A model generated the notes under the pieces. That model was not told the origin of the DNA. It made no database searches and saw only the letters and a list, made by a program, of their open reading frames with translations. A stretch of DNA of 64,000 nt from Paludibacteraceae bacterium. GTDB taxonomy: Bacteria > Bacteroidota > Bacteroidia > Bacteroidales > Paludibacteraceae. The stretch spans positions 310,001-374,000 of the forward strand of contig JAEERP010000001.1 of assembly GCA_016285885.1 (NCBI GenBank), read 5' to 3'. This document shows positions 34,486-44,042 of this stretch, one piece after another. Position 1 is the stretch's first letter, and each line of letters begins with the position of its first letter. Made by a program: the position numbers and the translations under genes.

Positions 34486-36099
34486 TTATTTCTGCTCCAA
34501 AGCCAACGTCTTAGTTGGTTGGTCGCATACCTCAGAAGGACCGAAGTATTGGATTGGGCCTGGGTAAACGTAAGAAGTCTCGATAGCCCATTTCTCGCGG
34601 TTAGCGGCCAAAGCCTTGAACGGAGCGCCGTCCAATTCAACCAATGCCTTGCGGATAACTGGTTTTTGCTTACCGTTACGTTGCTCCATGTTCATCATCA
34701 TCGTGATAGGCACACCGGCAGCGATCCATTGGTCAGCTGGCTTCGTGGTGTTCTTGATCAATGACATGTAACCAGACTTGCCAGTAGCGATCAAGTTAGC
34801 CGCATTGTAACCCAAAGAGTAGCAGTAGTCAGCGTCGAAGTTAGAAGGAGCGGCGCAACGACCCTCGTATCCGAAGAAGTGGCCGAGACCTGAGAACTTG
34901 CCTACATACTTGCCCTCAGCCTTCATGGCAGCCAAACGGGTCTTAACCATCTCGATGAGCAATTTCTCCGTTTCAATCAAAGAAACCTGAACGTTACCGT
35001 GAGGGTCACGCTCCAAAGTCAATTGCTTAGCGATGGCCTCTGGAAGGCTCTCGTATACGGATTTGCTGTTAGCTGAAAGCTTGGAAACAGCAGTCTTGAC
35101 GTCAGATTCGGTAGCCAACAAATCGTTCAACTCCTTGATCAAGACCTTCATCTCAGGGATGAACTCGATCAAGCCCTCAGGGATCAACACAACACCGAAG
35201 TTGTTACCCTTAGCGGCACGTGCTGCTACGGTGTCGGCGATGTTGTTGACGATCTGAGCCAAAGTCATCTTCTTAGCCTCTACCTCCTCAGAAACGATGC
35301 AGATGTTTGGTTGAGTCTGCAAACCGCACTCCAAAGCGATGTGGGAAGCTGAACGACCCATCAACTTGATGAAGTGCCAGTATTTCTTAGCGGAGTTAGC
35401 GTCACGCATGATGTTACCGATCACCTCAGAGTAAACCTTACATGCCGTGTCGAAACCGAAAGAAGTCTCGATTTGGTCGTTCTTCAAGTCACCGTCGATT
35501 GTCTTAGGGCAACCGATCACTTGGATGCCGGCCTTCTTTGCCAAGTAGTACTCAGCCAAGACGCAAGCGTTCGTGTTGGAGTCATCACCACCGATGATCA
35601 CCAATGCCTTGATGCCCAATTTGTTGCAGATCTCGATACCGCTGTCGAACTGAGACTCCTCCTCCAACTTGGTACGGCCTGAACCGATGATGTCGAAACC
35701 ACCCGTGTTACGGTAGTCGTCGATGATGTCAGCAGTCAATTCGATGTATTTGTGATCGATCAAACCGCTAGGACCACCCAAGAATCCATACAATTTACCC
35801 TTAGGGTTCAACGCCTTGATACCGTCGAACAAACCAGAGATCACGTTGTGACCGCCAGGGGCTTGACCACCGGAAAGGATTACACCCACGTTGAAGTCGC
35901 CCATAGCCAACTTTGTAGCTGCGGCCTCGAACGTAACGATAGGCATTCCATACGTGTTAGGGAACAATTTTTTGATTTCAGCTTGGTTCGCAACAGACTC
36001 AGTTGCTTTACCTTCTTTGAGCGCTACGCCACCTTTGAATGCCTTAGGCAATTTAGGTTGGTAAGCGGCTCTAGCGATTTGCAATGCACTTTTTGCCAT
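34486..36099 (-). CDS. Pyrophosphate-dependent 6-phosphofructokinase
   Basis: This 537-aa enzyme phosphorylates fructose 6-phosphate using PPi and can run in both directions. It has [15 protein letters not shown], the PPi-type GGDDSNTNA (Asp instead of the ATP-type Gly), the catalytic [11 protein letters not shown] and the [12 protein letters not shown] and [18 protein letters not shown] segments of the long PPi class. The length fits the ~550-aa class. It saves ATP in anaerobic glycolysis. It is monocistronic and ends at the bidirectional terminator. Confidence 0.95.
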   Translation of the reverse strand: MAKSALQIARAAYQPKLPKAFKGGVALKEGKATESVANQAEIKKLFPNTYGMPIVTFEAAATKLAMGDFNVGVILSGGQAPGGHNVISGLFDGIKALNPKGKLYGFLGGPSGLIDHKYIELTADIIDDYRNTGGFDIIGSGRTKLEEESQFDSGIEICNKLGIKALVIIGGDDSNTNACVLAEYYLAKKAGIQVIGCPKTIDGDLKNDQIETSFGFDTACKVYSEVIGNIMRDANSAKKYWHFIKLMGRSASHIALECGLQTQPNICIVSEEVEAKKMTLAQIVNNIADTVAARAAKGNNFGVVLIPEGLIEFIPEMKVLIKELNDLLATESDVKTAVSKLSANSKSVYESLPEAIAKQLTLERDPHGNVQVSLIETEKLLIEMVKTRLAAMKAEGKYVGKFSGLGHFFGYEGRCAAPSNFDADYCYSLGYNAANLIATGKSGYMSLIKNTTKPADQWIAAGVPITMMMNMEQRNGKQKPVIRKALVELDGAPFKALAANREKWAIETSYVYPGPIQYFGPSEVCDQPTKTLALEQK

Positions 36100-36220
36100 T
36101 ATGATTACTATTTTTAGATTAAAATATGAATTTCACACCTTTCGGAAAAAATCCACGCAAATTTGCGAAATTTTTTTCTCTTCTCAAAACATATATGTTA
36201 TGAGTTAAGTGGGAAATTTT

Positions 36221-36328
36221 TATTTACTATTTGCACATTTACTATTTAGCTATTTACTATTTAATAATTTACCCAATACACCTGCCAGGACAAAAAATAG
36301 TAAATCGTAAATTGTCAAGTCGTAAATC
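36221..36328. repeat. Inverted arrays of the GTAAAT heptamer family
   Basis: Units read as ATTTACT/ATTTAGC at 36221-36273 and as ATAGTAAATCGTAAAT at 36295-36328, on either side of a 21-bp centre that contains CCTGCCAGG. The two arms could pair imperfectly. It lies in the 459-bp gap 36100-36558, whose other content is A+T-rich sequence and the promoter near 36457. Confidence 0.7.
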
Positions 36329-36456
36329 TATATATCTATTCAATTTGACAAATAATCTTCCATGTTATCTGTTTCATTATCATATTGTTATGTAAAAAAT
36401 ATGTTTATTTTACAATATTTAGGGGTAAAAACTATTTTTTTTATTAAAATATATCA

Positions 36457-36464
36457 TATCTTTG
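36457..36464 (+). promoter_or_regulatory. -7 element of the lipoprotein metallopeptidase gene
   Basis: TATCTTTG, with a T-run in the -33 position; the leader would be about 90 nt. Confidence 0.5.
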
Positions 36465-36558
36465 CCTTGTCGATTTTCGGCAATGTGTCAATAATCTTAA
36501 AAGTTATGTATCGTAAATATTAAGGAAAATCTAATTTGTAACATTAAAATTTTATATT

Positions 36559-38211
36559 ATGTTTTCTATCGAAAGTAATAAAAATTGTTTGCACAAGTTG
36601 TTTTGTTTGAGTGGGTTACTGTTTGCCCTCCTGTTTTCTTCCTGCGAGAAGGATGAAGTGTTGAACGAGCCGGTCAGTGAACAACAGACCGTAAGTAGTG
36701 AGATTCGCCTTGGGGCCAAGGTCGAGAGTCCGTTCCTGTTGCGTAACATGCAACGTTCCGTGGATTCGTTGTCGGCACGGTCGGGTCTGAAGAGTTTAAC
36801 CATTTTGAAACCCACCCATCTGTATGTGCGTTTCTTGCCGGCGGACACGGCGCAGTACGAGCGTTTGGTGGCGGACACCACGCTGGATTTCGACCCATAT
36901 CCGTTGGACTATCAACTGACGGAAGGCGATTCCTACCATGATCCGTCATTGCCGGCGGAAGCCATCACGTGGCAGTACACGGTGGTGCCGGCAGATTACG
37001 ATCTGAAGGGGCTTGGCATCACATGCGAAGTGCTTGACGAGCTTTATATCTTGGACGAGGACCTGGAGCGGGAAGACATCTCCGTCGGGGATACGCAGCT
37101 CCGTTCCGGGAAGGGCTCGGGTTTATCGTGGAAGAGCGTGGTGGACGAGGCGTTGATCCAGACGGGCAATGTGGGCGAGACCACCCTGCGTTCGAAGTGG
37201 ACACCAGCCGCCACCATCAAGGCGTATGACGACCGGATGGGCAAATACATTCCGCTGCAGGGCGTGAAGGTGCGCATCCGATACTTCGCCTTCCTGAAAG
37301 CGTACCACTACACGGATGCGAACGGTAATGTGACATTCAGCAGCAAGCGCACGAGCGTGGAGTATAGTATTGAGTGGGAACGGGACATGTGGGATATCCG
37401 TGACGATGGCACGCAAGCTTACTACCATGGACCAGACCAGAAGGGGAAGTGGAATTTGAACATTAATACGGGTACTCCGAAATCTTTGCATTATTCTGCT
37501 ATTCATCGCGCATTATATAAGTATTACTATGGTGATTGTTGCGGATTGGTTCGCCCAAGTAAGAGTTTGAAAATATCTTATCAAGAGGGAAGTGACCCTG
37601 ACAAAGAAGGTACAGCTTTGGGTTCTACAGCCTCAGCTAAAGTTCGCACGTGGAATTGGATCTTTTCTGCAATTAAAATCTACGGAAAAGGCAAAATAAT
37701 AGAAGACGACAAGGTTGTAGGGGAATATATACAGACCGTAAGTGGCGTGTTTACAACCACTTTGCATGAATTGGCGCATGCTTCCCATGCGTGTCGCATG
37801 AGCAGAAGTGGGTATGATGAAACAAGTCAGTTCATTAAAGATAGTTGGGCGGTCGCAGTGGAATGGTATTTGATGTTGGACGAATATCGAAAACTTGGAA
37901 TTAGCGCATCTATGTTGGAATATTTGGATGATTTAAAGAACGAGCAAGTTTGGCCAGATGTGAGCAGGTCAATATGGTATTCTTCATTGTATATTGATTT
38001 GGTCGATTCTTATAATCAAGGGAAATATAATGACGAAAGACCATTTGACGAAGTGAGCGGCTATACTATGCCTTTGATTGATAGTAAACTTACTTCTATG
38101 AAATCTTACATAGATGTGGAGAATTTCGTTAAAAACAATCGTCCGTCTAATGTAACATATAGTCAGATTAATAATCTTCTAAAATTATATAAACAAAAAT
38201 GGGAAAATTAA
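36559..38211 (+). CDS. Lipoprotein with a zinc-metallopeptidase HELAH motif
   Basis: A 550-aa exported protein. A membrane segment ends in the lipobox LLFSSC, with Cys29 as the lipid site. The C-terminal half contains LHELAHASHACR (His403, Glu404, His407), a HExxH zinc motif, with Glu and Trp further on (SWAVAVEWYLM). No known peptidase family is recognised. The base composition changes sharply near 37460: the first ~300 codons are G+C-rich like the host core, while the rest is A+T-rich, which suggests the C-terminal domain was exchanged. It overlaps the next gene by 13 bp. Confidence 0.7.
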   Translation: MFSIESNKNCLHKLFCLSGLLFALLFSSCEKDEVLNEPVSEQQTVSSEIRLGAKVESPFLLRNMQRSVDSLSARSGLKSLTILKPTHLYVRFLPADTAQYERLVADTTLDFDPYPLDYQLTEGDSYHDPSLPAEAITWQYTVVPADYDLKGLGITCEVLDELYILDEDLEREDISVGDTQLRSGKGSGLSWKSVVDEALIQTGNVGETTLRSKWTPAATIKAYDDRMGKYIPLQGVKVRIRYFAFLKAYHYTDANGNVTFSSKRTSVEYSIEWERDMWDIRDDGTQAYYHGPDQKGKWNLNINTGTPKSLHYSAIHRALYKYYYGDCCGLVRPSKSLKISYQEGSDPDKEGTALGSTASAKVRTWNWIFSAIKIYGKGKIIEDDKVVGEYIQTVSGVFTTTLHELAHASHACRMSRSGYDETSQFIKDSWAVAVEWYLMLDEYRKLGISASMLEYLDDLKNEQVWPDVSRSIWYSSLYIDLVDSYNQGKYNDERPFDEVSGYTMPLIDSKLTSMKSYIDVENFVKNNRPSNVTYSQINNLLKLYKQKWEN

Positions 38212-38645
38212 AAATTATTTCAGTGGCGATTTTGTCTATGCCCTTTATCGTGTCGTGCGACGAAGATGTGGATAACTCTATTACAGGGGAATATAACTTT
38301 AAGATAGTAAATGGCACGAGTCATAAGTGTGAAATCGAATATCATCCATTTCATAAAGAAAATGATTTAAAGAAAAATGTAATTAGTGCTGGAGACAGTG
38401 TTGTTTTCCACGGAGATGGAGGAACAGGAAGAAACCTCGAAAACCCATTCTCGGATCATCAAGTATATTTGATTTTTGATGATACGTTGAAATATAGTTG
38501 TTGGGGAAATAGTGGACATGCGATGTTGGCTGCTACTGCCAATTATCAGGCTACACTCGTAGAGGAAGGTCATACGGATTTCCGTTACGTCATCACCGAA
38601 GAGGACTACGAGTACGCCAAGGCGCATCCGTACAAGGGAGAGTGA
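38199..38645 (+). CDS. Small lipoprotein coupled to the metallopeptidase-like gene
   Basis: A 148-aa protein with a signal peptide and lipobox (ILSMPFIVSC). Mature residues look beta-rich (YNFKIVNGTSHKCEIEYHPF, DSVVFHGDGGTGR). The family is unknown to me. The ATG lies inside the end of the previous gene (13-bp overlap in another frame), so the two are translated together. Most of it is A+T-rich, but the last ~25 codons return to G+C-rich host-like usage. An inhibitor or partner of the neighbouring metallopeptidase-like protein is possible but unproven. Confidence 0.65.
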   Translation: MGKLKIISVAILSMPFIVSCDEDVDNSITGEYNFKIVNGTSHKCEIEYHPFHKENDLKKNVISAGDSVVFHGDGGTGRNLENPFSDHQVYLIFDDTLKYSCWGNSGHAMLAATANYQATLVEEGHTDFRYVITEEDYEYAKAHPYKGE

Positions 38646-38714
38646 GGCGTGAAAGAATGGATCGTCCGTCGAGGCAAAAGTCTTGGCGGACGGCTGTTTG
38701 TCGCCGAAAAAGTG

Positions 38715-38743
38715 TTGAATCTGTCAAGAATTGTTTATCTTTG
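38715..38743 (+). promoter_or_regulatory. Promoter that fixes the start of the next gene
   Basis: TTG (38715-38717), 18 bp, then TATCTTTG (38736-38743). Transcription would begin near 38750, inside a possible upstream extension of the reading frame, so translation must start at the ATG at 38769. Confidence 0.65.
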
Positions 38744-38768
38744 CATAAATTTAAAATCATCTGAAATT

Positions 38769-39386
38769 ATGTTTGGGAAAGAGAAATGCAAGTATTTGCG
38801 TGAGATCAGAAAGAAAATTGCAACGGAGAACAACATCGCGCTTGTGACGAACGAGTGCACCTTCAAGGGCGAATGTAAGGGTACCTGCCCGAAGTGTGAG
38901 GCGGAGGTGCGCTATTTGGAGCAGGAGCTCGAAAAGAGACGGAACTTGGGCAAAGTTGTCACCCTTGCCGGACTAACTCTTGCGGGCATAGCTGGTAATG
39001 GCTTGCTTGCCTCTTGCGACGATTCTGTGGAAGGAGATATGCCTGACTACCCATTCGGAGAGGATAATGTGCGGGAAAGAGCGGAAAGGAGCACTCTTTA
39101 TCAGAACATATTGGATAGGCTCAATCAAAACAATATAGTTGCCGCAGAGTCAGACACTTTGATGCATTGGCATGATTTCGGCTTTACTGTGACTAAGACA
39201 GGCGAAATCACATCTCTCCAGTTCTATGATCGGCAAGATGAACCCCTTTACCAAACTGAAATCACCGCTTTGTTGATGAGTATTCCGCAGGACGAACTGA
39301 ACACATTGCAAGAGGATTGGCATTTCCGGGTAATGTACTATGCTGAGAATGGGAGAATAGTGTTTAAATATGCGTATTATTATTGA
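38769..39386 (+). CDS. Membrane-anchored protein with an N-terminal four-Cys cluster
   Basis: A 205-aa protein from MFGKEKCKYLREIRKKIA. The first ~60 residues hold Cys30, Cys36, Cys40 and Cys43 (CTFKGECKGTCPKCEAE), a module I know from several Bacteroidales membrane proteins. Then comes a hydrophobic segment (VVTLAGLTLAGIAGNGLLASC) and a soluble C-terminal part (about 115-205) of unknown family. A longer frame from 38649 is rejected because the promoter lies inside it. The module may bind a metal or an iron-sulfur cluster; this is inference. Confidence 0.65.
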   Translation: MFGKEKCKYLREIRKKIATENNIALVTNECTFKGECKGTCPKCEAEVRYLEQELEKRRNLGKVVTLAGLTLAGIAGNGLLASCDDSVEGDMPDYPFGEDNVRERAERSTLYQNILDRLNQNNIVAAESDTLMHWHDFGFTVTKTGEITSLQFYDRQDEPLYQTEITALLMSIPQDELNTLQEDWHFRVMYYAENGRIVFKYAYYY

Positions 39387-39404
39387 ATGAGTTAAGTAGA
39401 GGCG

Positions 39405-40058
39405 ATGAGAAAACTATTATTTATATTCCTATCCGTTTTTTCCGCAATGAATCTCTTTGCCGAAGAGCCAGGCGAGAACGCATATTTCCCTAATGGATTC
39501 AAACTGAAGATAGATCGTGCCACATTGGGCCCCACCTTGTACGAGAATTGGGTATATGAAGATAGAGACATTACCTTCTCCCACACACTTGCGCTTGGTT
39601 TCGGGTTCCAACGCAATGAACACCTCTATTACGGTGGAGGAATAGAATTGAGGCAACGGCTTAACGATTTGGATTACACCCATCTCTCTTTGCCTATTTA
39701 TGCGGAAGCCAGGTTAAGCCTTTCCAACCGCAAAGTCTCTCCGTATGTCGGATTGAAGGTGGGTGCCGGCATTTGTCTCAAAGACCACGATAGTGAAGGT
39801 TACGAATTATATCAGCGAGCGGATGGCAAATGGTTCCATAGGGATTTCGAGCGGCAAGACAAACTGAAGGGTCTCTACCTCAATCCCGAGTTGGGTGTGC
39901 GCATCAGAAGGGTAGGCGTCGGATTCTGCTTCCCGCTGATGGAGTATGTCCGGGAGATGAATGTCTATGACAGCCAGTTCAAGAGCACGGAGAAACGCAA
40001 ACTGCGGAGTATGGATATGGGGGTTCACCTGTTTTTGTCCTTCCATATTAATTTGTGA
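39405..40058 (+). CDS. Outer-membrane beta-barrel protein
   Basis: A 217-aa protein with a signal peptide (ends MNLFAEE) and alternating strands ending in aromatic or hydrophobic residues (HLYYGGGIELRQRL, HLSLPIYAEARLSL, VSPYVGLKVGAGICL), closing with a C-terminal strand (GVHLFLSFHINL). It fits the small outer-membrane barrel families of Bacteroidota. It starts 18 bp after the Cys-cluster gene and is probably co-transcribed with it. The function is unknown. Confidence 0.7.
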   Translation: MRKLLFIFLSVFSAMNLFAEEPGENAYFPNGFKLKIDRATLGPTLYENWVYEDRDITFSHTLALGFGFQRNEHLYYGGGIELRQRLNDLDYTHLSLPIYAEARLSLSNRKVSPYVGLKVGAGICLKDHDSEGYELYQRADGKWFHRDFERQDKLKGLYLNPELGVRIRRVGVGFCFPLMEYVREMNVYDSQFKSTEKRKLRSMDMGVHLFLSFHINL

Positions 40059-40086
40059 CTTTGTGATATAAAAATGCGTTTCCCCC

Positions 40087-40117
40087 TTTGCCCGTAGAAA
40101 AAAATGTTGTAAATTCG
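40087..40117 (+). promoter_or_regulatory. Promoter of rplY
   Basis: TTTG (40087-40090), exactly 19 bp, then TAAATTCG (40110-40117). The leader would be about 85 nt. Confidence 0.6.
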
Positions 40118-40209
40118 CGGTGCTTTTTAGGATTCGTGCAATCCGAGGAGTGTGATGGGGAATTAAGCCATTACGAATGAATGTATAACTTAATTTTGAG
40201 TAACACAAA

Positions 40210-40770
40210 ATGAAAACTTTTGAGTTGAAAGGTACCAACAGAACTGCAGTTGGTAAGAAAGAGGTAAAGGCACTTCGTGCTACAGGTATGATCCCATGCG
40301 TTATCTACGGCGCTGGCGAGAACAAGAATTTCCAAGTGAAGGTAGAGGATGTTCGTAAGTTGATCTACTCTCCTGATATCTTTATCATAGACTTGGACCT
40401 CGATGGAAAGTATTGCAAGGCTATCTTGAAGGAGATCCAATTCCACCCAGTAAGCGACAAGATCCTGCACATCGACTTCTTGCAGGTTGTTGATGACAAG
40501 CCAATCGTGATGAACGTTCCTGTTAAGGTTCAAGGTTTGGCTGAAGGTGTTCGCCTCGGTGGTAAGTTGAGCCAAGAGATGCGTTCTTTGAAGGTGTCTG
40601 GCCTCTACAACAATATCCCTGAATTCTTGACTGTTAACGTTGAGAACTTGGGTCTTGGCAAGACTATCCAGGTACGTGATCTTTCATTCGATAACTTGAC
40701 TATCCTTAGCGGTAAGGTGAACGTTGTTGTTGCTGTTAAGGCTACACGTTCTTCTAGGAATAACGGTTAA
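40210..40770 (+). CDS. rplY: Large-subunit ribosomal protein bL25 (CTC/TL5 type)
   Basis: A 186-aa protein that binds 5S rRNA. The N-terminal L25 domain begins [24 protein letters not shown] and includes MIPCVIYG. The C-terminal TL5/CTC beta-domain covers about residues 95-180 ([20 protein letters not shown]). The length is that of the two-domain form. pth follows 8 bp after the stop, a pairing seen in many bacteria. Confidence 0.95.
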   Translation: MKTFELKGTNRTAVGKKEVKALRATGMIPCVIYGAGENKNFQVKVEDVRKLIYSPDIFIIDLDLDGKYCKAILKEIQFHPVSDKILHIDFLQVVDDKPIVMNVPVKVQGLAEGVRLGGKLSQEMRSLKVSGLYNNIPEFLTVNVENLGLGKTIQVRDLSFDNLTILSGKVNVVVAVKATRSSRNNG

Positions 40771-40778
40771 TCGATCTT

Positions 40779-41345
40779 ATGAAGTATCTGGTTGTTGGTC
40801 TGGGTAACATCGGCGAGGAATACGCCGAAACCCGCCATAACATAGGATTTAAGGTATTGGACGCTTTCGCTAAAGCGTCCAATATTGTTTTTGACCCGGG
40901 CAACCGCTACGGTGCGACCGCCTCATGCCGCATCAAGAACGCCGAACTCTTCCTCCTCAAGCCTAACACCTACATGAACGAGAGCGGTAGGGCTGTCCGC
41001 TATTGGCTGGACAAGGAGAAGATCGATGTGGACCATCTGCTCATCATCGTGGATGACCTCTCCCTTCCTTTCGGCGCCCTACGCTTGAAGGGGAATGGTA
41101 GTGCGGGCGGCCATAACGGACTGAAAAGCATCGAGGCTATGATCGGCACGAACGCCTATTCAAGGCTACGCTTCGGCATCGGAAACGATTTTCCGAAGGG
41201 CATGCAGATCGAATATGTGCTGGGCGAATGGACGGATGAACAGAAGCCTCGTCTGGAGGAACGCATCGCCATCGCGGGCGAGATCATCAAGAGCTTTTGC
41301 CTCGCTGGCTTGCAAAATACCATGAATCAGTTCAATAACAAGTGA
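40779..41345 (+). CDS. pth: Peptidyl-tRNA hydrolase
   Basis: A 188-aa enzyme that frees tRNA from drop-off peptidyl-tRNA. It has the start [20 protein letters not shown] with the catalytic His of RHNIGF, the [13 protein letters not shown] motif, the DDLSLPFG Asp and [15 protein letters not shown]. The length is typical. It follows rplY in the same operon. Confidence 0.96.
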   Translation: MKYLVVGLGNIGEEYAETRHNIGFKVLDAFAKASNIVFDPGNRYGATASCRIKNAELFLLKPNTYMNESGRAVRYWLDKEKIDVDHLLIIVDDLSLPFGALRLKGNGSAGGHNGLKSIEAMIGTNAYSRLRFGIGNDFPKGMQIEYVLGEWTDEQKPRLEERIAIAGEIIKSFCLAGLQNTMNQFNNK

Positions 41346-41386
41346 GGAACTCCCTCGCGGATGACTTCTCGTTTCGCTTTTTTTCT

Positions 41387-41394
41387 TACCTTTG
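41387..41394 (+). promoter_or_regulatory. -7 element of the RlmI-like gene
   Basis: TACCTTTG, about 85 bp before the ATG. The -33 element is poor. Confidence 0.45.
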
Positions 41395-41477
41395 CATAAA
41401 GGTGGGTCCTGAGCATCCGCCGTGTGACAAAACAGTAAAACAGGGCGGGTTCTGATGCCGCCAATAATTCTTGATAG

Positions 41478-42668
41478 ATGGATTTCGCAAAAATATTTCT
41501 TAAGCCAAAGAAGGAGGATTCCCTTCTCCGTTTCCACCCTTGGGTCTTCTCGGGCGCCATCCAACGCGTCGTGGGCAACCCGAAAGAGGGGGATGTGGTG
41601 GACGTCTATAGCTCCGGCAACGAGTATCTCGCCACTGGTCACTACCAGGTGGGCTCCATCGCTGTGCGTATCCTCTCCTTCGAGGGGGAACACCCTGACC
41701 AGGCGTTCTGGGAGAAACGTATCTCCGAGGCTTTCCTGCTCAGGAAACGCTTGGGATTGGTGGACAACACTTTCAACAACACCTATCGTTTGGTGCATGG
41801 TGAGGGTGACTGCCTGCCGGGTCTCGTGGTGGACGTCTATGGTCCGACCGCTGTGCTTCAGGCACATTCCGTCGGTATGCACATGGTGCGGATGGAGCTG
41901 GCACAGGCCATCGTCAAGGTGATGGAGGGTCGTGTGGAGAACGTCTATTACAAGTCTGAGACCACCCTGCCGTTCAAGGCGAACGTCGATTCCGAGAATG
42001 GTTACCTCATTGGGGAATGCGACGACCAATGCCTCGCCATGGAGTATGGCCTCAAGTTCCATGTGGACTGGCTGCGCGGACAGAAGACAGGCTTCTTCGT
42101 GGACCAGCGTGAGAACCGCTCTCTGTTGGAGAAATATGCGAAGGACCGCAACGTGCTGAACATGTTCTGCTATACGGGCGGCTTCTCGTTCTACGCGATG
42201 CGTGGGGGCGCCCGTCTGGTGCACTCCGTGGACAGTTCCGCCAAGGCGATCGACCTGACGAACAAGAACGTCGAACTGAATTTCCCGGGGGATCCCCGTC
42301 ACGAGGCTTTCGCCACAGACGCCTTCAAGTTCCTGGATGACATGGAGAAGGACAAGTATGACCTGATCGTCTTGGATCCGCCTGCCTTCGCCAAGCACAG
42401 GGAGGTGTTGCGCAATGCGCTCCAGGGCTATAAGAAGCTCAATGCGAAGGCGTTCGAAAAGATCAAAAAGGGTGGGGTGCTCTTCACCTTCTCCTGCTCG
42501 CAGGCGGTGAACAAGGAGCAGTTCCGCCTCGCCGTCTTCAGTGCGGCGGCCATTAGCGGGCGCAACGTCCGTATCCTGCACCAGCTGACGCAGCCTGCGG
42601 ACCACCCGATAAATATTTACCATCCTGAGGGGGAATACCTCAAGGGACTGGTGTTGTATGTAGAATAA
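41478..42668 (+). CDS. RlmI-like 23S rRNA (cytosine-C5) methyltransferase
   Basis: A 396-aa protein with an N-terminal PUA domain (RFHPWVFSGAIQRVVGNPKEGDVVDVYS), a linker and a class I methyltransferase domain (NMFCYTGGFSFYAMRGGA, DLIVLDPPAFAK, FTFSCSQAV with the catalytic Cys). This is the RlmI/YccW layout, which methylates 23S rRNA. The length is as expected. The M48 protease gene starts 19 bp later. Confidence 0.92.
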   Translation: MDFAKIFLKPKKEDSLLRFHPWVFSGAIQRVVGNPKEGDVVDVYSSGNEYLATGHYQVGSIAVRILSFEGEHPDQAFWEKRISEAFLLRKRLGLVDNTFNNTYRLVHGEGDCLPGLVVDVYGPTAVLQAHSVGMHMVRMELAQAIVKVMEGRVENVYYKSETTLPFKANVDSENGYLIGECDDQCLAMEYGLKFHVDWLRGQKTGFFVDQRENRSLLEKYAKDRNVLNMFCYTGGFSFYAMRGGARLVHSVDSSAKAIDLTNKNVELNFPGDPRHEAFATDAFKFLDDMEKDKYDLIVLDPPAFAKHREVLRNALQGYKKLNAKAFEKIKKGGVLFTFSCSQAVNKEQFRLAVFSAAAISGRNVRILHQLTQPADHPINIYHPEGEYLKGLVLYVE

Positions 42669-42687
42669 ATTTTTCTTCCCTAATACC

Positions 42688-43932
42688 ATGTACACAACAT
42701 TATTTTGGATTATCATCGCTATCTTGGTGCTCGACTTCGCCTTGGAGTGGTACCTGGATTACCTGAACAATAGCCAGGTGAGCGAGGCGCTTCCTGAAGA
42801 GGTGAAAGACCTCTACGACGCGGAGGCGTACAAGAAGCAGCAACAATATTTCCTGGCCAATAAGAAGTTCGGCATGGTCTCCGGACTCTTCTCCTTCGTC
42901 GTCATGATGCTGATGTTCTTCCTCTTCGGTTTCGCCTTCGTGGACAATATTGCGCGGGGCTTTTCGGAGAATTCCATCGTGATCGCGCTGATCTTCTTCG
43001 GCATCCTCTATTTCGCCAACGAAGTGCTGAACATCCCCTTCGGTATTTACCATACCTTCAAGATCGAGGAGCGTTTCGGCTTCAACAAGATGACGCCCGC
43101 CCTTTTCGCCGCGGATACGGTGAAGGGCTGGTTGCTCACCGTGTTGCTCGGTGGCGGTGTTTTGGCGTTGCTCATGCTCATCTACAACGAGACGGGCACC
43201 TACTTTTGGCTGATCGCTTGGGCGGTGATGTCCGGCATCTCCATCTTCATGCTGATGTTCTACTCCAACCTGATCGTGCCGCTCTTCAACAAACAGACTC
43301 CTCTGGAAGATGGAGAGCTGCGTACAGCCATCCAGGAGTTCTGCAAAAAGGTGGATTTCGGGCTGGATGACCTCTATGTGATCGATGGTTCGAAGCGTAC
43401 GACCAAGGCGAACGCCTACTTCACGGGCTTGGGCTCGAAGAAGCGCATCGTGCTCTACGACACGTTGATGAACACGCTCACCACCGAGGAGATCGTGGCG
43501 GTCTTGGCGCACGAGATAGGCCATTACAAGCATAAACATACCCTGCTGATGTTGCTGATATCGATCCTCAACACCGGTTTCATGCTCTTCCTCCTCTCTT
43601 TGGCGTTAGGCACTCCGGAGACGGGCAATGTGCATCTGGCGGAGGCGTTGGGTAGCCAATACCCATCCTTCCATCTCGGTGTGATCGTGTTCGGCATTCT
43701 CTATACACCCATCTCCACTTTGTTGGGCGTGGGACTGAACGTTATATCCAGGAGGAATGAATTCCAGGCGGACAGTTTCGCCAAGGAGAACGGTCTGGGC
43801 GAGGAATTGGGCGAAGCGTTGAAGAAACTCTCCGTCAGCACGCTCAGCAACCTTAATCCACATAAGGCGTATGTCTTCTTCCATTATTCGCATCCTACTC
43901 TTATTCAGAGGATTAGAAACCTTAAGAATTGA
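42688..43932 (+). CDS. M48-family membrane metallopeptidase (Ste24-like)
   Basis: A 414-aa integral membrane protease with about six or seven hydrophobic segments. The zinc motif is LAHEIGHYKHKH (His275, Glu276, His279), and the third ligand region is RRNEFQADSFA. The N-terminal membrane part plus NSQVSEALPEEV matches the CAAX-prenyl-protease-1/Ste24 subfamily rather than HtpX. In bacteria it probably trims membrane proteins; no prenylation is implied. Confidence 0.9.
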   Translation: MYTTLFWIIIAILVLDFALEWYLDYLNNSQVSEALPEEVKDLYDAEAYKKQQQYFLANKKFGMVSGLFSFVVMMLMFFLFGFAFVDNIARGFSENSIVIALIFFGILYFANEVLNIPFGIYHTFKIEERFGFNKMTPALFAADTVKGWLLTVLLGGGVLALLMLIYNETGTYFWLIAWAVMSGISIFMLMFYSNLIVPLFNKQTPLEDGELRTAIQEFCKKVDFGLDDLYVIDGSKRTTKANAYFTGLGSKKRIVLYDTLMNTLTTEEIVAVLAHEIGHYKHKHTLLMLLISILNTGFMLFLLSLALGTPETGNVHLAEALGSQYPSFHLGVIVFGILYTPISTLLGVGLNVISRRNEFQADSFAKENGLGEELGEALKKLSVSTLSNLNPHKAYVFFHYSHPTLIQRIRNLKN

Positions 43933-44006
43933 CATATTGTGTTAAAATCTTTTTCAAGATGGTCTCTTTCTTTTAAAGAAAGTTAAAGTTGAAAAATATT
44001 TTATAA

Positions 44007-44024
44007 TTATGTTGCACAACATAA
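44007..44024. promoter_or_regulatory. 18-bp palindrome over the -33 site of mtaB, candidate operator
   Basis: TTATGTTGCACAACATAA: two perfect 8-bp arms around CA. It overlaps the TTG of the promoter (44012-44014), a place where a dimeric repressor would block transcription. The regulator is unknown. Confidence 0.5.
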
Positions 44025-44042
44025 AAAATGACAGTACATTTG
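44012..44042 (+). promoter_or_regulatory. Promoter of mtaB
   Basis: TTG (44012-44014), 20 bp, then TACATTTG (44035-44042). A second inverted repeat (ACAGT, 8 bp, ACTGT; 44031-44048) spans the -7 element. The leader would be about 100 nt. Confidence 0.65.

Noticed and set aside
38649..38768. N-terminal extension of the Cys-cluster protein (MKEWIVRRGK...)
   Set aside because: A good promoter lies inside it (38715-38743), so the mRNA cannot encode it; the ATG at 38769 begins the recognised module.
41166..42716. A 516-codon open frame on the minus strand across pth and the RlmI-like gene
   Set aside because: It is the mirror of two clear genes on the plus strand, has no family features, and its composition reflects the G+C-rich codons opposite.
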